Assembly (NCBI GenBank): GCA_015350385.1
Contig: WNKI01000001.1
Location: 11,423,338-11,487,337 of the forward strand
Length of the DNA: 64,000 nt
Source: Aculops lycopersici
Lineage: Eukaryota > Arthropoda > Arachnida > Trombidiformes > Eriophyidae
Direction of reading: 5' to 3'
Below are positions 26,301 through 39,214 of this stretch, in pieces. A program made the position numbers and the translations under genes. Under the pieces are notes generated by a model. That model saw only the letters and a program-made list of their open reading frames with translations. It ran no database searches and was not told the origin of the DNA. Within the stretch, counting starts at the first letter, position 1. Every line of letters starts with the position of its first letter.

Positions 26301-29300
26301 TAGTTGGTAGTCGCTTGAGAGTAAATGTTTGCTTCTCACTGTCGTCGTCGTCGTCGTCGTTGTGGCGGTGTCCATAGTCAATGCTTCAGAGAGCCACTAG
26401 TTATGGTGGTGACGTTGGTGGTGACGCTTGGTGGTTGGTTGTGGTGGTAGTGGTCGGTGGCCGAGGTGGTCGTCACTGTCGGTGGTGGTTCTGATGGTCA
26501 GTGGCAATATTGAACTACATACACGTACGTGGTCAGCATAAGCACGACCACACTGAACAACTTGGTAACCAGTTTTTCGCCCAACTTTAGCCTCTATGCT
26601 CATGATCTCTTTCAGTTCTCACTCTGGTGGCATTTGTGGTGGTCAACTTGTTGGCTGGTAGAAAGGCTGGCTTGCTTGCTTGCTGATGGCCGTGTAGTGG
26701 TAGTGGCGACTGTGATAGTCTCCGAGGCTCGATGATATAAACACGTGAGTATTTTCTCTGCTGATCGCGTGCTAACTTAGCCAGTGATCGCGAAACTAAG
26801 ATTGCGACCACAACAACCGAAAGTTCGGACTTTCAGTATGGAGTAGCAGAAAAGTGGAGCGAGAGAGCGCAAAGAATCGACATGTCTTTAGGACATCCCG
26901 TTGCGAGATTTGACGCCTTAACTGGCGCAAAGTCTGCCGGGACACTTGCCCTTTACCCTCTAGTTGAGTGTACATCCGCAAAAACTGGACGATATGGGCC
27001 AGCGCAAGGTCTGGGTGGAGATGATGGGACTGCTAGCTAGAGGAGTGGGATTTTGAGCCAAAGTTATAAGCCAGCCAGTTGGCAAGTTATGAACAGTACC
27101 AGCCGTAACTAGGGGCGATGAAATCGAGTTGGTGGAGACGGAAGCATCGCTTGGCTTAAGCTAGTCCAGCCAGCTACTGGCCAAATCGTTGCAGTTACTA
27201 TGCAAACCCCTCTCTTGTGTGTATGTGTTTCACTAGCGACTTAATCCCTCTAACTCTCTATTAATTAACATTCACCATCTCGCTCCGTTATACCAAAAAG
27301 TTGCCAGCTCGTAGCGCGGAAAAAGAACACACACACACACAGACGAACAGCCACTTAGACGGTCCGCCGCTTCTATTATCATCGTGCTCTCGGCACATAA
27401 AAGATTCCACCAGCTCAGTTTAGTTTATAAATCTCGCATACTAACCATCCGCAGGGTAACCAGTTTTGAAGATACAGCTAGAGCAATAGGACAAAAAACT
27501 GAAGTAGTGCTCGCTCTGGTAAGGGAACTTTTGAGTTTGTGTTGATTGGAAACTGAGCGAGGAAAAAAACGATGTGGTTCAATCAATTCGAAATCCGGAA
27601 CCCGAACTGAAAGATTCTCCCCAACAATATAAGAGGGTAGAAAATCTCCACACATTCTATGGAATCTCAACACATGGAGAAGAGGGTAACGGTGAGGTTC
27701 AAACAACTACGGTGCCAAAAAACTCACGAAGAAAGAGAAATCATAAATGCGTATGAACTTACCTGCTCTAGAGGCCACAACCAGTGAAAAGGTTTGCATG
27801 GTCGCAACTGGATTCTCCAAGCTCGACAATAGGCGCTTCACGGTGGCCAACGATTGTTTGCTAGCAAATCTGTCCGCCAGAACCAATTTCATGAGGGCAA
27901 TTCGTTTCATCATCGAGTCTCCATCATCCACGAGAATTCGTAATTCATGTTCCATCTCATCCTCCGGATTGTTGCCACTGCCTCCACTTGTGTTGAATTC
28001 GATTGTTTTGATTGCGCTTGTTTCTGTATGAAACTGATCTGCCACCAAAGATTCACTCAATTCTGCTTGATTCTCTGGACTCGCCGATTTCGGTGTTTTG
28101 TTCTCATCAGCAACGGCAAAAAGTCGGATACCATTAGCCGCTTGCCTGGTTTCTAGCGGATACTTCTCCCGGTTGGTCGTGGCAGTGTCACGTTCATTGC
28201 TGTTCATTTGCTCCTGCAACCTTTGGATGATTCTTTCCAATTTGGCGACACTCAATTGCAAGGCACAGGTATAATATCCGGCGCTATCCCTTTGGACACC
28301 ATCAATTACCAAAACTCGCCCCCTACGAAAGCACATCCCCTGCTTCGGTGATTTAACCTGCGGTATCGTGGCTGTTGTTGTGACCGCTGTTGGCATTGAT
28401 AATAATTTTGGTCCGCTTCCACCGGAAGCCGCCTGGAAGTCCCGTTGGAGTTGCTGCTTGGTTTGCCGAATGCTGTTGCCGGGGCGCACTCTATTAGACG
28501 AGGTATAGCCAACGTTATCTGGATCTAGACTAGTGGAATCTGTCAATTTAATATCCAAGTCTGAGTTTGATACTCGCCCACTAGCCGAGTCAAACTCTAG
28601 CTTGACCCCATCTTTAAACCAGACAAGCTCCAAGGGCCAACTGGAACAATTGAACAAATGTCTACTATTAACGAGCCACGAGGTCAATCGGCTGGCCAAC
28701 AACTCGCAAGCCTCCCGGTCTGCATCTTGCGATTTGGAACTTGAATTTGAAATCAAACTCATAGGACAGAGACCTCTAGATAGCGAGTCTATTTGGTCCA
28801 CACTTAAAGCGGTACCAAAACTTGAAACCGGACAAATAAGCTGCTGTCTGGTGTATAGGAATCCCGGAATCAGCTTGAGATCTTCAGCGCGAACAGTCTC
28901 ACTGTCAACCAGGTGAATTTGTGTATGTTGAGCACGATGATTTCCACGAGCATGTTGGATTGCTGGACCGGATGACACACGTTGACGCAATAGAGAGTGA
29001 GCAGCTTGTCCGTCATTTTGAAATCCGTTCAAGTCTAAGCTGTTGTGAGGCTTCGCTAATCTGGGTGCATCAAAATTCCAACCCACTTGAGATTCGGCTG
29101 CTAGATTCGACGCCGTAACTGACGAAGATGGGGAATCAACATCATCGAATCTATCGCCCACCGAAAAGCCGGACTCTTTTGTGATCTCCAAGTGAGCAAC
29201 ATCATCGCTGGCTCTTGCCCAACGATCTCGTTTCCTCAAGCGCATTTGACCTGAATCTTGGTTTTGGACCTCGTGTTGTTGGCCTGTTCCAGATATTGGC

Positions 29301-32300
29301 AAAACGTCGAGTAGAACCTCAGTCTGACGTCCATCCGCTAGGCACGTATATCTGCCAGCCAAATATTTGGAGACTCTATCTGTCACCAGCTCGCCAAATT
29401 TGTTGATGTGCCACTGTGCGCCTTTAGGATCTACAGAGTTCAAATCAACCAGTTTCCGCTCCTCAGCTAACTCATTACCATCATCTTGACTTGACTTAAA
29501 TCTACCAACTTCATGCCAGGAAGTCAAGTCCTCCTCTGTGAAGTCTGAGTCCAAATTTGGTGAGCCCAATCTAGACGCAAAAGCTTTAGATAATTCAGTT
29601 GTCTTATTTGGATCCAATGTTTTGGCTTCCGTTTCAGGCTGCTCATCCCTAAGCGTCTCTGTTAAATCTCCATAACTGGACGACGAGGGACTTGGAGGAG
29701 AATCATTTAGATTCACAATGGGTACGTGATTTCTAAACCATTTAACACGCTTATTATTTAGTTGCCTATGTTCCTCGTCTCTCTCTTCCATTGACGTGCT
29801 GAGCTCGTTACTGTCACCGACATAGTCGCCATTGCCAGTTGAAGTAAATTGTTTTCGCTTCTTATGAAGTCTATAGTGCCACTTGGTGGTGTGACTGCTG
29901 CTGCCGCTGCCACTGTCACCGCTATTGGTGCTGGATGCTATTGTAGCAGGCGGTTGAGATAAAATGTCGCTTGTTTGGTGCGATAAAAATGAGGTTGATA
30001 CATGTGGACAGCCAATTCTTACTCTGGTTCCCTCCAAAACAATTCTTTCATAAGTCTTCGTTGGTTTCGCCTTGTGAGCATACTGGTTGTAAGGATGTTG
30101 CTCTTGCCAAGTCGGTGGGAGGTGACGATTCTGATTCTCTATTGTTTGCCAGCTGGTTTGTTGCCCATTATAATCAGGGGTCTCGGCCTCTGGAATGATA
30201 TGGGAGTTTGGTTGTTGAAGTCCAGCATCTGCATTGTTTGTGGGTTTGATTCAGAGTTGAGTTAATGTCTTTCTCTCCTGTTGTCTAGTTATTCTCTATA
30301 CATTTAAATTAACTGATTAATGAATATATCCCGATTTCCCTTGCAAATGAATAACCTATGCAAATAAAAATAATAGATTAGATAATAAATGAATCCTTTT
30401 AGATACCGGGTGTTTATGACACTGACTGACGCGATTAGTCTAGATAGGAGGTTAACACGTGAGGACCTCAAAAATGGGGAGCGAACAAAAATGTTCTCTC
30501 TGAAAAGTTCCTCCAACAAGGGTTCCTGTTGCGTGTTTTCTCAACCCATTTGGCCATGCAGCATTGACATAAGCAAAAATGTCGTGGGGATCTGCACATG
30601 CTAACCCAATTTGGGTGATTATTAATCCAAGTTTCACAATCATTTCCAGCTAATTATTGATTATTATGATTTTTCGGTAGTTTGAAATCACGGCATAAAA
30701 ATAGACAAACCAGATCAAAAATATCTGTTCAGACAGTTCCTTTTGTAGCACAAAAATCAACTTAAAAATGGCGTTTCAATATCTGGTCCCATGAGTCGCA
30801 ACTCGGAAGTTAGATATGATTTCGCCACCAGATAGATCAATCACTAGTCAATAATCGGCTGATGCCCTGCTGTGCGGTTGATTGACCAAATAAATCTCTA
30901 TATTCAACTGAGCATCACCACGAGCCACAACACATGGTAACCATTTACAATCGGTCGACTTTAGGCCGACACATCGAGTGCAAGGAAGGATAGAAAGGAG
31001 GCACCACGAGGAAATAATGAGACGTAGGATGGGACTCTTTGGTAGCGGTGGCAACTAAACCACTCCTGCTACTACTACAACTACGACGTAGGCCAAGTTG
31101 GCCTTTCAATTCATCTGGTGGGCGTATTGTGATAGCAGTCTCGTTGTCGGCAGTGAGGGGCGCCAAGGAAACCCAAACCGGCAGCAAGCTAGCCATACAT
31201 GTGATTATTGCGTGTCATATAACGAATCAACTCCAAATCGGCTGGCCGCAGCGCGAACCAGTGAACATATTTAATTACAAGCAGAAAAAGGAGAGTGCAA
31301 GGCGAGGCACTAGAACGTCGAGGTAGGCATAATCGGTAGGCATAAGCCAATGCATCGGGATGAGGTTCATTCAACCTCAATCTCGACGCTTTCCAGATCC
31401 GTCTGGCGTGGCTAGTTTGTGAGGACTCGCCAGCTTCTCGCTCATCCACGTCGGAATCTGTGGCTTCCATTTTAGCATTACCCCGTTCTACATCTGGGTC
31501 TATGTTTAGATGCTGCCTATACAATAGCCGGTGATGTGATGAGATGAAACGAGAGAAGAGGATGCCAGGGCCACACCTAGTGGCACTGTTCACCTGAATC
31601 CAATTGAACTGATGCACCACACCAGCCGAAGGGTCGGCAAACCAAGCTAACGCAGTGTGTGTTATTAACTCTAATCGAGAGGCAATCCAATATCAGCATG
31701 ATTAAACACAAATATTCGATTACCAGACTGCGGGAAGAATAAGAAGAAAACGAGAGAAAGGGCGAGAGGCGAAGCTAGGTTATTGGCAATCAGAATGGCA
31801 AGCAGCTGACGAACTCTCGTGCCAAGCAACCATGATACTGATGTTGCTTTGAGCAGAGGCAAAGTTGCTGTTTCTGACTCTTGGCCGGACTTGGGCGTTG
31901 CTGCTTCCGATAAGTTCATCATCGAAAATAACTGGGCGAGCTCCGGCAAGCTGATGTCTCAGATGAAAAGGCAATCGCTTTGGAGGGAACTGGCCAAACA
32001 GGCGACCGGAGGCAGCGCGTCACTCGGATGTCAAACTAGTCCAACGTCCATGAATCAGATTGGAGATGGTGTCCAATCTGAACGAGAGCATCATAATGAT
32101 GATAACTAGGTTCACCTCATCACTACATAAAGCTTGTATCTTAAAAACGGAAGCTGCATGGGGAGAATGGCATCCCCCAAAAATGACGACTGTCTGCGGA
32201 GAAATGAACAGAAACACAGGAAAAGAGTGGTTGAGTATGTGTCTGGGATCGACGAGACTAGAGACTTACACAAACCGAACGACCATCAAACTGAATCAGG

Positions 32301-35300
32301 TTCCTGTGAAACACGTCTACTCTAAATGAATAGTCTGCTCTTTTTGACGAAGCCTAGTGCGAAGCGGATGTTTTAGTAGGTGGAAATCACTGTTCAAAGG
32401 TACAAGTAGAGCAAGTGAATCACAATTCCAACTAGTGTCTAACAACGAGGGACAAAAATTGCCGCTTGCGAACGACAATTGATGCGCACGTAGTCGCTAG
32501 GCGCCGCAAGTTTCCATTGCAAGAGTAATAGGCTAGATAGTTCGACTACCAAAAAGAAGCACGTACTACCAATGTTATGGGTACTAACAGAGGAACTTTG
32601 TACCATTTGGTCAACTTGCTTATTTGTACACAAAGCTTACCCATGCCAGGCCTCTTCTTCTCGCTCGAGATAAGCACTCGAGTGCGCATTTGTGCCACAC
32701 AATTACTTGTCAGCCATTCAGACAACCTGGCAGACCGTATTCCCCACTCACACCCACACGGAGGATTTCCAGTATGTATGATCATCCTCTAGTCTACTAG
32801 AAACTGGTGGCGAATCAAGTGGATATTACGAGTGCTGCTATGTGGTCTCTCCTAGCTGCAGGAGACCACATTGTAGTGTCATCGTGGTGAAACTCAAATA
32901 AACAATGTTGTCACTGTGTACGGGATCCACATCACTCAAGCTCAAGACTAAATGATCACCACTAGTCGCCTGGTTGGCTGGAGGGAGTAGTTGATACAAA
33001 CATCGGACCTAGTGGTTGTTGAAAACAAATGAGCGTGACGCAGTCTTCTTATGTGATAGGAAAAGGGAAAGAGCAGCAGATTGTCGAATTTGCGTAACCT
33101 CTTATAGCTGTCACCCTGTGGCAACTTATTTGCACCACATTATCACTGCGCTCTAGCTTAAACTCAACCACTACTGCCACCACTACGATGATTATCGTCA
33201 CCATCATCATCAAGCAACGAGTAACCAAGTGATATCAAAGGAGATGCACTTTCAGGGTCAAGACTTGACCAGTTGGCTTCTAGGGAGCATCGCCATGCTC
33301 AACCAAGAGAATATGCTAAACCACCCAGCTAACCTTTTGGGTGGATAGAGTTTCTTTGCACAAAGTATCATAAATCAACGAGGGGTCATTGTGGCAACAA
33401 ACTATTGCATATGAAATGTTAGAAGTGGTGTTGTGGTGGGCGTCTGGTTGATTGTAGCGCATGATAGGCTGGCGAAACTAAGCAATGTATCTTCTCCTCA
33501 TTCTCATCCCCTTGGTTTTTGTGCGGAGTTGCCGGGTGATTCAAGTAAACCGTTGGATTCCATAAGCGAGCTAGGGAAATAACCAATTTCAAGTCTGCCG
33601 ACCAAGAATACTAAAGCCGCTAGACGGTCCACAAGGCCATAGACACGTGCTCGTCCATTGTCGTCGGCCACATTGGCAGTGGGCTGTAACCAAATCTCAA
33701 CATCAACGCGTGATATGTTTCGGGGCAAGGCAAACAAAGTCATTTAGCCACGATTGCGCACAGCTCTTTTTTGCCTGTCATTAACTGGGCAACATGGAGG
33801 TCGCATTGGTGGTGTTAGTGGCTGTGATTGTGGGACCTCTACTAGGAAACTAACCGCGGCCACTGCTGCTGCTGCCGCATATGACGACCATGGAACTGAC
33901 CGGTAGTGGTGGTGGTTGTTGTGGTGTCTAAATAGACACATGAACTCGAGGACACAACAGCGGAGCGCTGTTCGATTTCAGCACCCCTTTTGGCATTCGG
34001 CCTGCCGCCGGTTGACTGTAGACTTGCTAGCTCGCCAGCTAGTGCTAATGCGTCCATAGAAGCTGGCACAGATGGCAAGATAGTGGAACACGATTTAGTT
34101 CACGTCCACGAATATCGAGATCAATATGTTAGCCACAATGATGGTTTCTGTTGCTATTGCAGTGCTGAAAGGTTAGAGTCTGGCTCGCAACCGGCGAGCA
34201 AGAGACTTCATAAGAACCACAATACCAGCGAGCTGCCTTTGGACTATTTGCCAGAGATGGGCGTTTGGTTTTGGTAGATCATTTGGAAAATAGCTCGTTG
34301 ACAATGAGCGAAGCGGTTAGCGAGCTAGAGGCAACGCAAGTGGTGTAACTGAAATACAGGCGAGCGTCGAGTCAGAGCGCTAGGTGCTCGTTTGGTGGTT
34401 AGCCTGCGCTAAGCGCAATGGCCAGCATGAGATGGACCGATCGCCACCTTTAGTTTTATACCCCTCTACTTACAAGCACAGGCACACGAGCTCACGGGCT
34501 CACAAACATACACACGCACAAGCACCTAGCGAGCTGATTATCTAAATCAATGTAGACGTTTCGGTGCGAGGAAACAGGTAGTGCTGAAGAGGAAGTGAAC
34601 CCGAGTCGTTGAGCTGCTAAGGGACACACATCAAGGTGCTTGCCAGCTTTCCTCAGTGACGCCACCTCGGTCTTGTATCGGAATTTTGTATTGAGGCGCG
34701 GGGAAGCGTGCTTCGTGTTCTGATCGTTGTTCTCTCGTATCGGAACTCGATTATGTGGTGGAGTGGCAACTTCCAAAGGCACAAGTGGCTTTTGCATGTC
34801 CCTCTCTAGCTTGCCAATGTTATTGTTTTACACGAGAAAATTACCTGGCGGCATATGGTGAATACTGCACTCTAGCTCATTTCCACCACTACTACTTCTG
34901 CTAACTCCACCACAACTCAGTGGCCGATCAAATACAAGTCATATGTGTGTATGCTTTTGCCTCTGCCTTTGCCTTGGGCATACAGAACTTCCTGTTTCAA
35001 GGGGACTTAAACGAAAAAAACGAAACTCGCTAGCTAGAAATAAGCGAATTTCGATTTTAAGAATAGGAAAAAAGAAAACTCCTCGTAATGATGGCAATCT
35101 AGTTCAATGAGCCAAACTGCAGCTGCTTCCATCGGGAGGTTTCAGTGAAAGTTGAAGTTGAAGCCTAAACTTGATCTAGAACTGAAACTCTGTGGGCGAA
35201 ACTTGGTGTTGAGAGTGCAAATGAGAATTGGCCATTCGGTTCGGATGTTTGCAGATCATAGCGATCGAAATCTTCAAACTAAAATAGCAAACATATTCGG

Positions 35301-38300
35301 GATCTCATCGGCTGACTAGCATGGTAGTGGTTGCGATGATTTGAGATTTAAGATTTGAACACCGTGTCAATGATTCGAGATGAGACTAGCTGATGCGATG
35401 AGATGAGCCAATCTAAGTTTGAGACGCGACGACATGAGCTCGACTGGGGCGCGCCTAGGGCTAGCGCCGACGGCCTTGGTCATAGACGACCACCACCACT
35501 ACTTAGCTTGGAGCGATAGAAGAAATGAGACCCAAGATTAGATCAGCAATTATCTCGAGTGGAATGAGAGTTCATTTCGCAAATTTTGTCTGCCAAACCG
35601 GAAGCGCAACTAACAGCGCAGCTACTGCCACTGCAGCCTCCAACAATGACCAGCTAACTTGACTTCCCTCGCATAGCTAGACAGAATAACACTTTTATAC
35701 AGGGAGCAGCGGAAAAGCATTGGATTGTTTGTTCATATGGAAACAACAACAACAGCAACAATCAGACTGAGAGCCGGAACCAGAAGTTCAACTGAAACTG
35801 GAGGAACCGTTACAACGTCAGCCTGCGTTTGATACGGATACGAGAGAAGGGCAACTATCGCACCTTCAAAAGTGTCTGGCCTTTAATATCTTTGGACAAA
35901 CATGCGTAAACAAGCCAGAGTTGAGGCTGGAGGGGAAGGGGTTTCGGTTGAGCTCGTTACGTAACGAGATGAGCGACTGGCTGGCCGGAGAGCCAGGGCG
36001 GTTGAGATAACATGCAACTACGTAACGGTTCACTTGGGGAGCGGATCGGATCACGTTCAGCGCCAGGAGCATTTACACTGCTATCATACTGCTGCTTATA
36101 ACTGTCTCAAACACTCGCTCTGGTTGCCCCCTCCTTACCCTCCTATCCTCTTCATAGTAACCTCTCGAGGCCTCACTGTTGCTACTTGCCACGAGGCGTT
36201 CGCTGGAACGCAAGGTGGTTGCCTAGTTGGAGAGAAGATTGGAGGCCGGATTGCGCTGGCAGAGTTTTCGCTCAGGAGGAGCACAAGTAGTGGCTTGTCT
36301 CCTTCTACTCCTGGCCCAAATCGACTTGACCCAACTCCTTGCCTAGATCCTTAAACCTGATTCAAAAAATTGCCTCCGGCTTCTCAACGTCAATCATCGC
36401 CACCTATGCTTCACATTGCAGCGACGTCAAGAGTAGGATCTTTACACCACTAGCTAGCCAACAAACTCTCAAGTAGCTGAGAGTTACTAGACACATTTGC
36501 CAATAGCCCCCTAGCTTCTTACCCGTTTGTTGAGGACCAAGTGCAAACACAAATACTTTCTTCAAACCATATAAGTGCCACCATAAGACGAAAGCCAGTT
36601 GAGAGCCTCGAGGCGTCTGTCGTTGTATGTATTAGTATTATGTAGTCTGTAGTATTGAGATGGCTAGCAAAATTTGAATACATAAATCCAATGCAAGAGT
36701 CTAAATTGGATTCGACAATTGAACTTGGAATTTTTTGCGGATGAAAAAAGCTAAGCAAGTTTTAGTTGCATCCCCGATACCGAGGTTGTGATTGGTAGGC
36801 AAATCAAACTTGTTTTCGTTGTTATTACTAGAAATAGATTCCCTGATATTTCATATTGCACAACAACAAAACATTTTTACTTTGCTAACAAAACTCACTC
36901 AGCCTCTAGGGTGTTTGGCGAATCATGGTTTGAAACTAACTCTCGCTCAATAAGCGATGTGTAACTGTTATGGTTACTGGTGAGTCTCTCTCTCTCCCTC
37001 TGAATTGAGCTTATATTTGAGTAATAATTTTGAACCCTCCAATTCACAAAGCAAAGTAAACTCGTTGACTCGTTAGCATCCGGCGAGCGAATAAGTGCCT
37101 CTAGTCGATAGTTCAAATCGACTAAAGGTTGGCCCGAAGTTTCGCCTGTATATATGCAAACTACACCTACCTCTCACTCGTTTTAGCGGCAGACTACTGT
37201 GCCCATATCACCAACGTCGCTACTTGTTAAAGCAAAGCGAAACGACACCCGACGCAACAACCACCCTCTTAGGCTGTGTGAGGTAACTAGAAGAGACGCA
37301 GACTGGATGGTCGCGCCAGGAGACCTAGATACTCATGCAATGGCATTGATTGATTTCAATTAGCTCGCTCAATCGATCACCGGAAACTATCGGGTTCATG
37401 GGTTTCGCGGCGGGACAACCACTCGTTTGGTACCTCAGTGGTTGTCTCGTTGCATAAGACTTGCGCAAGTCCCATAGGTACCGGCAAAATCTAGTTTCGG
37501 TGCAACCGTCTAGTGCAACGAAACACTAGCGCAGTTGTGACGCTCGCAAGCAATTTCAAAATAAAGGCTAACCTACACCAGGTGCAAGAGTGAGCGAGAC
37601 AGTGGGCGAGAGAGAGAGAGAGAGACTCATATACAAAGACTTTTGCTTTGATGGGCGAATGTTCGATTGAGATTCGCACTTTCATTTGGTGCACAGGTGC
37701 GTTTTTGGCTTAGGAGCACTCGTTGGATTCAGTGGTTACACTCGTTTCTCCTCAAATCCTGCGTGAAAGTGGCAAGCTAATACAAGTGAATTTGCGGGCT
37801 TTGCAACTGAGTCATTGAAAGATACGACCATCACACAAGAATCGGGGGACCGGCTAGTGAGCCAGTTAGTCTCGTGACGAATCCAATTGGCCGTGCACTA
37901 GGATTTCCGCAACGATGAAAGAGAGAGAGAGAGGAAGAAAAAAAGGGGAGAGAAAGAGAAAAACTAGTCAACTCTCTTACAACAACAACAACAACAAGAG
38001 CAATGACTACAATTTTGACACAGTACTTTTTGTTGGCGAGCCTTTTTTCTTTAAGCAGCTAGTAGCAAAGAGTAACAACGCTACCGACAACAAGCAAAGA
38101 GAAAGAGAGAAAGGAAATAGTGGCAGTAGTGGTAGTAGTAGTAATAGAAACAAAGAGGAAAGCGGACAAGGGAAGCGCAACTATGACAAAAGCGTGCCAC
38201 CGAGACTGAGTAATGATCTAATAATTGAGTTGAGCACCAAAACTAAGTGAGCGCCTAGTGGCTAATACGGTGAGCGATAGACGACGACGACGACGACGAC

Positions 38301-39214
38301 AAGTGAAACGCCAATGGAACCTCACTTTGCGAAGCTCATAGCAAGCAGGCAACTAGCTTGCACCGGAAGTGAACCAACAGAGGTCCTGCTAACCTAAAAG
38401 CTATCACGAGAAGTCTTTGCCAGTGTTGAGTGTCGTGGTTGTGGAAATGGGGGTGGCCATCAGATGTGACGATGGCCGATCCGCTGTTCCAATCACGATA
38501 TCGTCGAGGCGACGACAACAACTTGCTCTACGACGAAGACTTTCACCGGGACTAGATTGTCGCGTGTCTCGTCGTGGATTTCTGGTGAGCTATTCGTTTG
38601 CAGGTGGTAAATCACTTGCTCGCGCCATCGCTAGCAATCGCTGGTGCCACTTTGTGCTGATGATGTCGCTGCCCGCTGCCATCAGGTGATCAGTTCATCA
38701 AACTCTCAGCGGGTGTGACACTTCATCGGCAACTGGCGCTAGTTAATTAGGTTCCAATTGAGTGAGGTGATGCCGAGTGATGTCTTGCCAGGCGCCAGGC
38801 GCCGGGCAAATCTGGACCCCCATTGCTGCTGCTCCTAAAGCCCAGTAGTAGCTACTTGGAGCTAACTTACGATTGTTACGACTGGACTAAGGACTGAGCC
38901 TAACCTATGTGAAATCAGCGGGTGGGCCACTTACCTGAATTGATCGCTACTTCGCTAGCTTCTTCGTCTTCCGGCGACGAAGATAATGATGCTAATGGTG
39001 ATGATGACGATGATGATGACAGCTTGACTGCGAGCGCGGGGCTACCAATAGCTTCGCCGGAGGCACTTGATGGTTGTTGGCGATAATATGGCTGCTCCAC
39101 ATGTGAGCCACCTGCTATCAATGCCTCTGTTAGCAAAGACAGTAGCAGTGAGAGGAGTAACAAAGTGACAGTGCTGCAGCCACTAGCAGCGGCGACGATA
39201 AAACTTGACCTCAT
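17360..39214 (-). CDS. Giant immunoglobulin-domain transmembrane receptor (six exons, unrecognised family)
   Basis: Exons assembled by splice consensus and phase: 38935-39214, 27763-30228, 19270-22227, 19079-19110, 18383-18926, 17360-18270. Intron phases are 1,1,1,0,1 and the total is 7191 nt (2396 aa). Exon 1 has a signal peptide (MRSSF..., then a Leu-rich core). Ig1 has its B-strand Cys (~165), VKWFRN (~256) and AGRYTC (~389). Ig2 has LICPV (~558), VWFKDG (~631) and DSAGYYTC (~747), followed by a helical Lys/Glu-rich insert. Exon 3 is ~985 mostly disordered Ser/Thr/Gly/Arg residues ending in the LHLQC strand (~1900). A 32-nt microexon leads to WYKR (~1913) and NLYAC (~2018). The span MLTIIIGFVSVSLLGLVYL (~2124-2145) precedes a ~250-aa Tyr-containing tail ending PTEL, a class I PDZ ligand. 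No kinase or TIR domain is seen. It is probably a cell-surface adhesion or signalling receptor. Extra phase-1 exons in the long introns cannot be excluded. Confidence 0.7.
22228..27762 (-). other. 5.5-kb intron 2 of the Ig receptor
   Basis: It lies between the GTAAGT donor at 27762 and an acceptor ending at 22228. It contains a pure AG repeat (22931-22955), a CT-rich run near 25207-25244, GTA/GTC triplet stretches (25620-25670, 26341-26360) and no protein I recognise. A missed exon with phase 1 on both sides is possible. Confidence 0.55.
22931..22955. repeat. (AG)12 microsatellite
   Basis: Twenty-five bases of pure AG repeat preceded by a short CA run, within the Ig-receptor intron. Confidence 0.92.
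32839..32873. other. Inverted repeat, 10-bp perfect arms
   Basis: ATGTGGTCTC and GAGACCACAT are perfect complements around TCCTAGCTGCAG; inner CCT/AGG pairs lengthen the stem with one bulged T. Confidence 0.65.
35953..35968. promoter_or_regulatory. 16-bp perfect palindrome containing a D-box-like site
   Basis: CTCGTTACGTAACGAG is its own reverse complement. Its centre GTTACGTAAC matches the consensus bound by PAR-bZIP/NFIL3 factors (Pdp1 and vrille in flies). A partial copy, CTACGTAACG, lies about 65 bp downstream near 36020. The site is in intron 1 of the Ig receptor; binding is inferred from the motif only. Confidence 0.55.
37412..37448. other. Inverted repeat, 12-bp stem
   Basis: GGGACAACCACT (37412-37423) pairs with AGTGGTTGTCTC (37437-37448), with one G-T wobble, around a 13-base loop. 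Confidence 0.65.
37608..37625. repeat. (GA)9 microsatellite
   Basis: Eighteen bases of pure GA repeat in intron 1 of the Ig receptor, 1.3 kb from its first coding exon. Confidence 0.9.

Larger units (their letters stand above)
30229..38934 (-). other. 8.7-kb intron 1 of the Ig receptor
   Basis: It runs from the GTAAGT donor at 38934 (after the signal-peptide exon) to the acceptor ending at 30229. It holds GA/CT tracts, hairpins at 32840 and 37412, a 16-bp palindrome at 35953, and many short random ORFs. First-intron enhancers or an alternative first exon are plausible but not shown. Confidence 0.5.

Noticed and set aside
30452..30643. 63-aa minus-strand ORF with a signal-peptide-like N-terminus
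   Set aside because: Considered as first exon of the Ig receptor, but the ORF at 39214 has a better signal peptide and an exact phase-1 GTAAGT donor that fits the acceptor at 30229; no clear donor was seen here. It could still be an alternative first exon.
31189..31620. 143-aa minus-strand ORF in the Ig-receptor intron
   Set aside because: No domain, no convincing splice sites in the required phase, and overlapping antisense ORFs.
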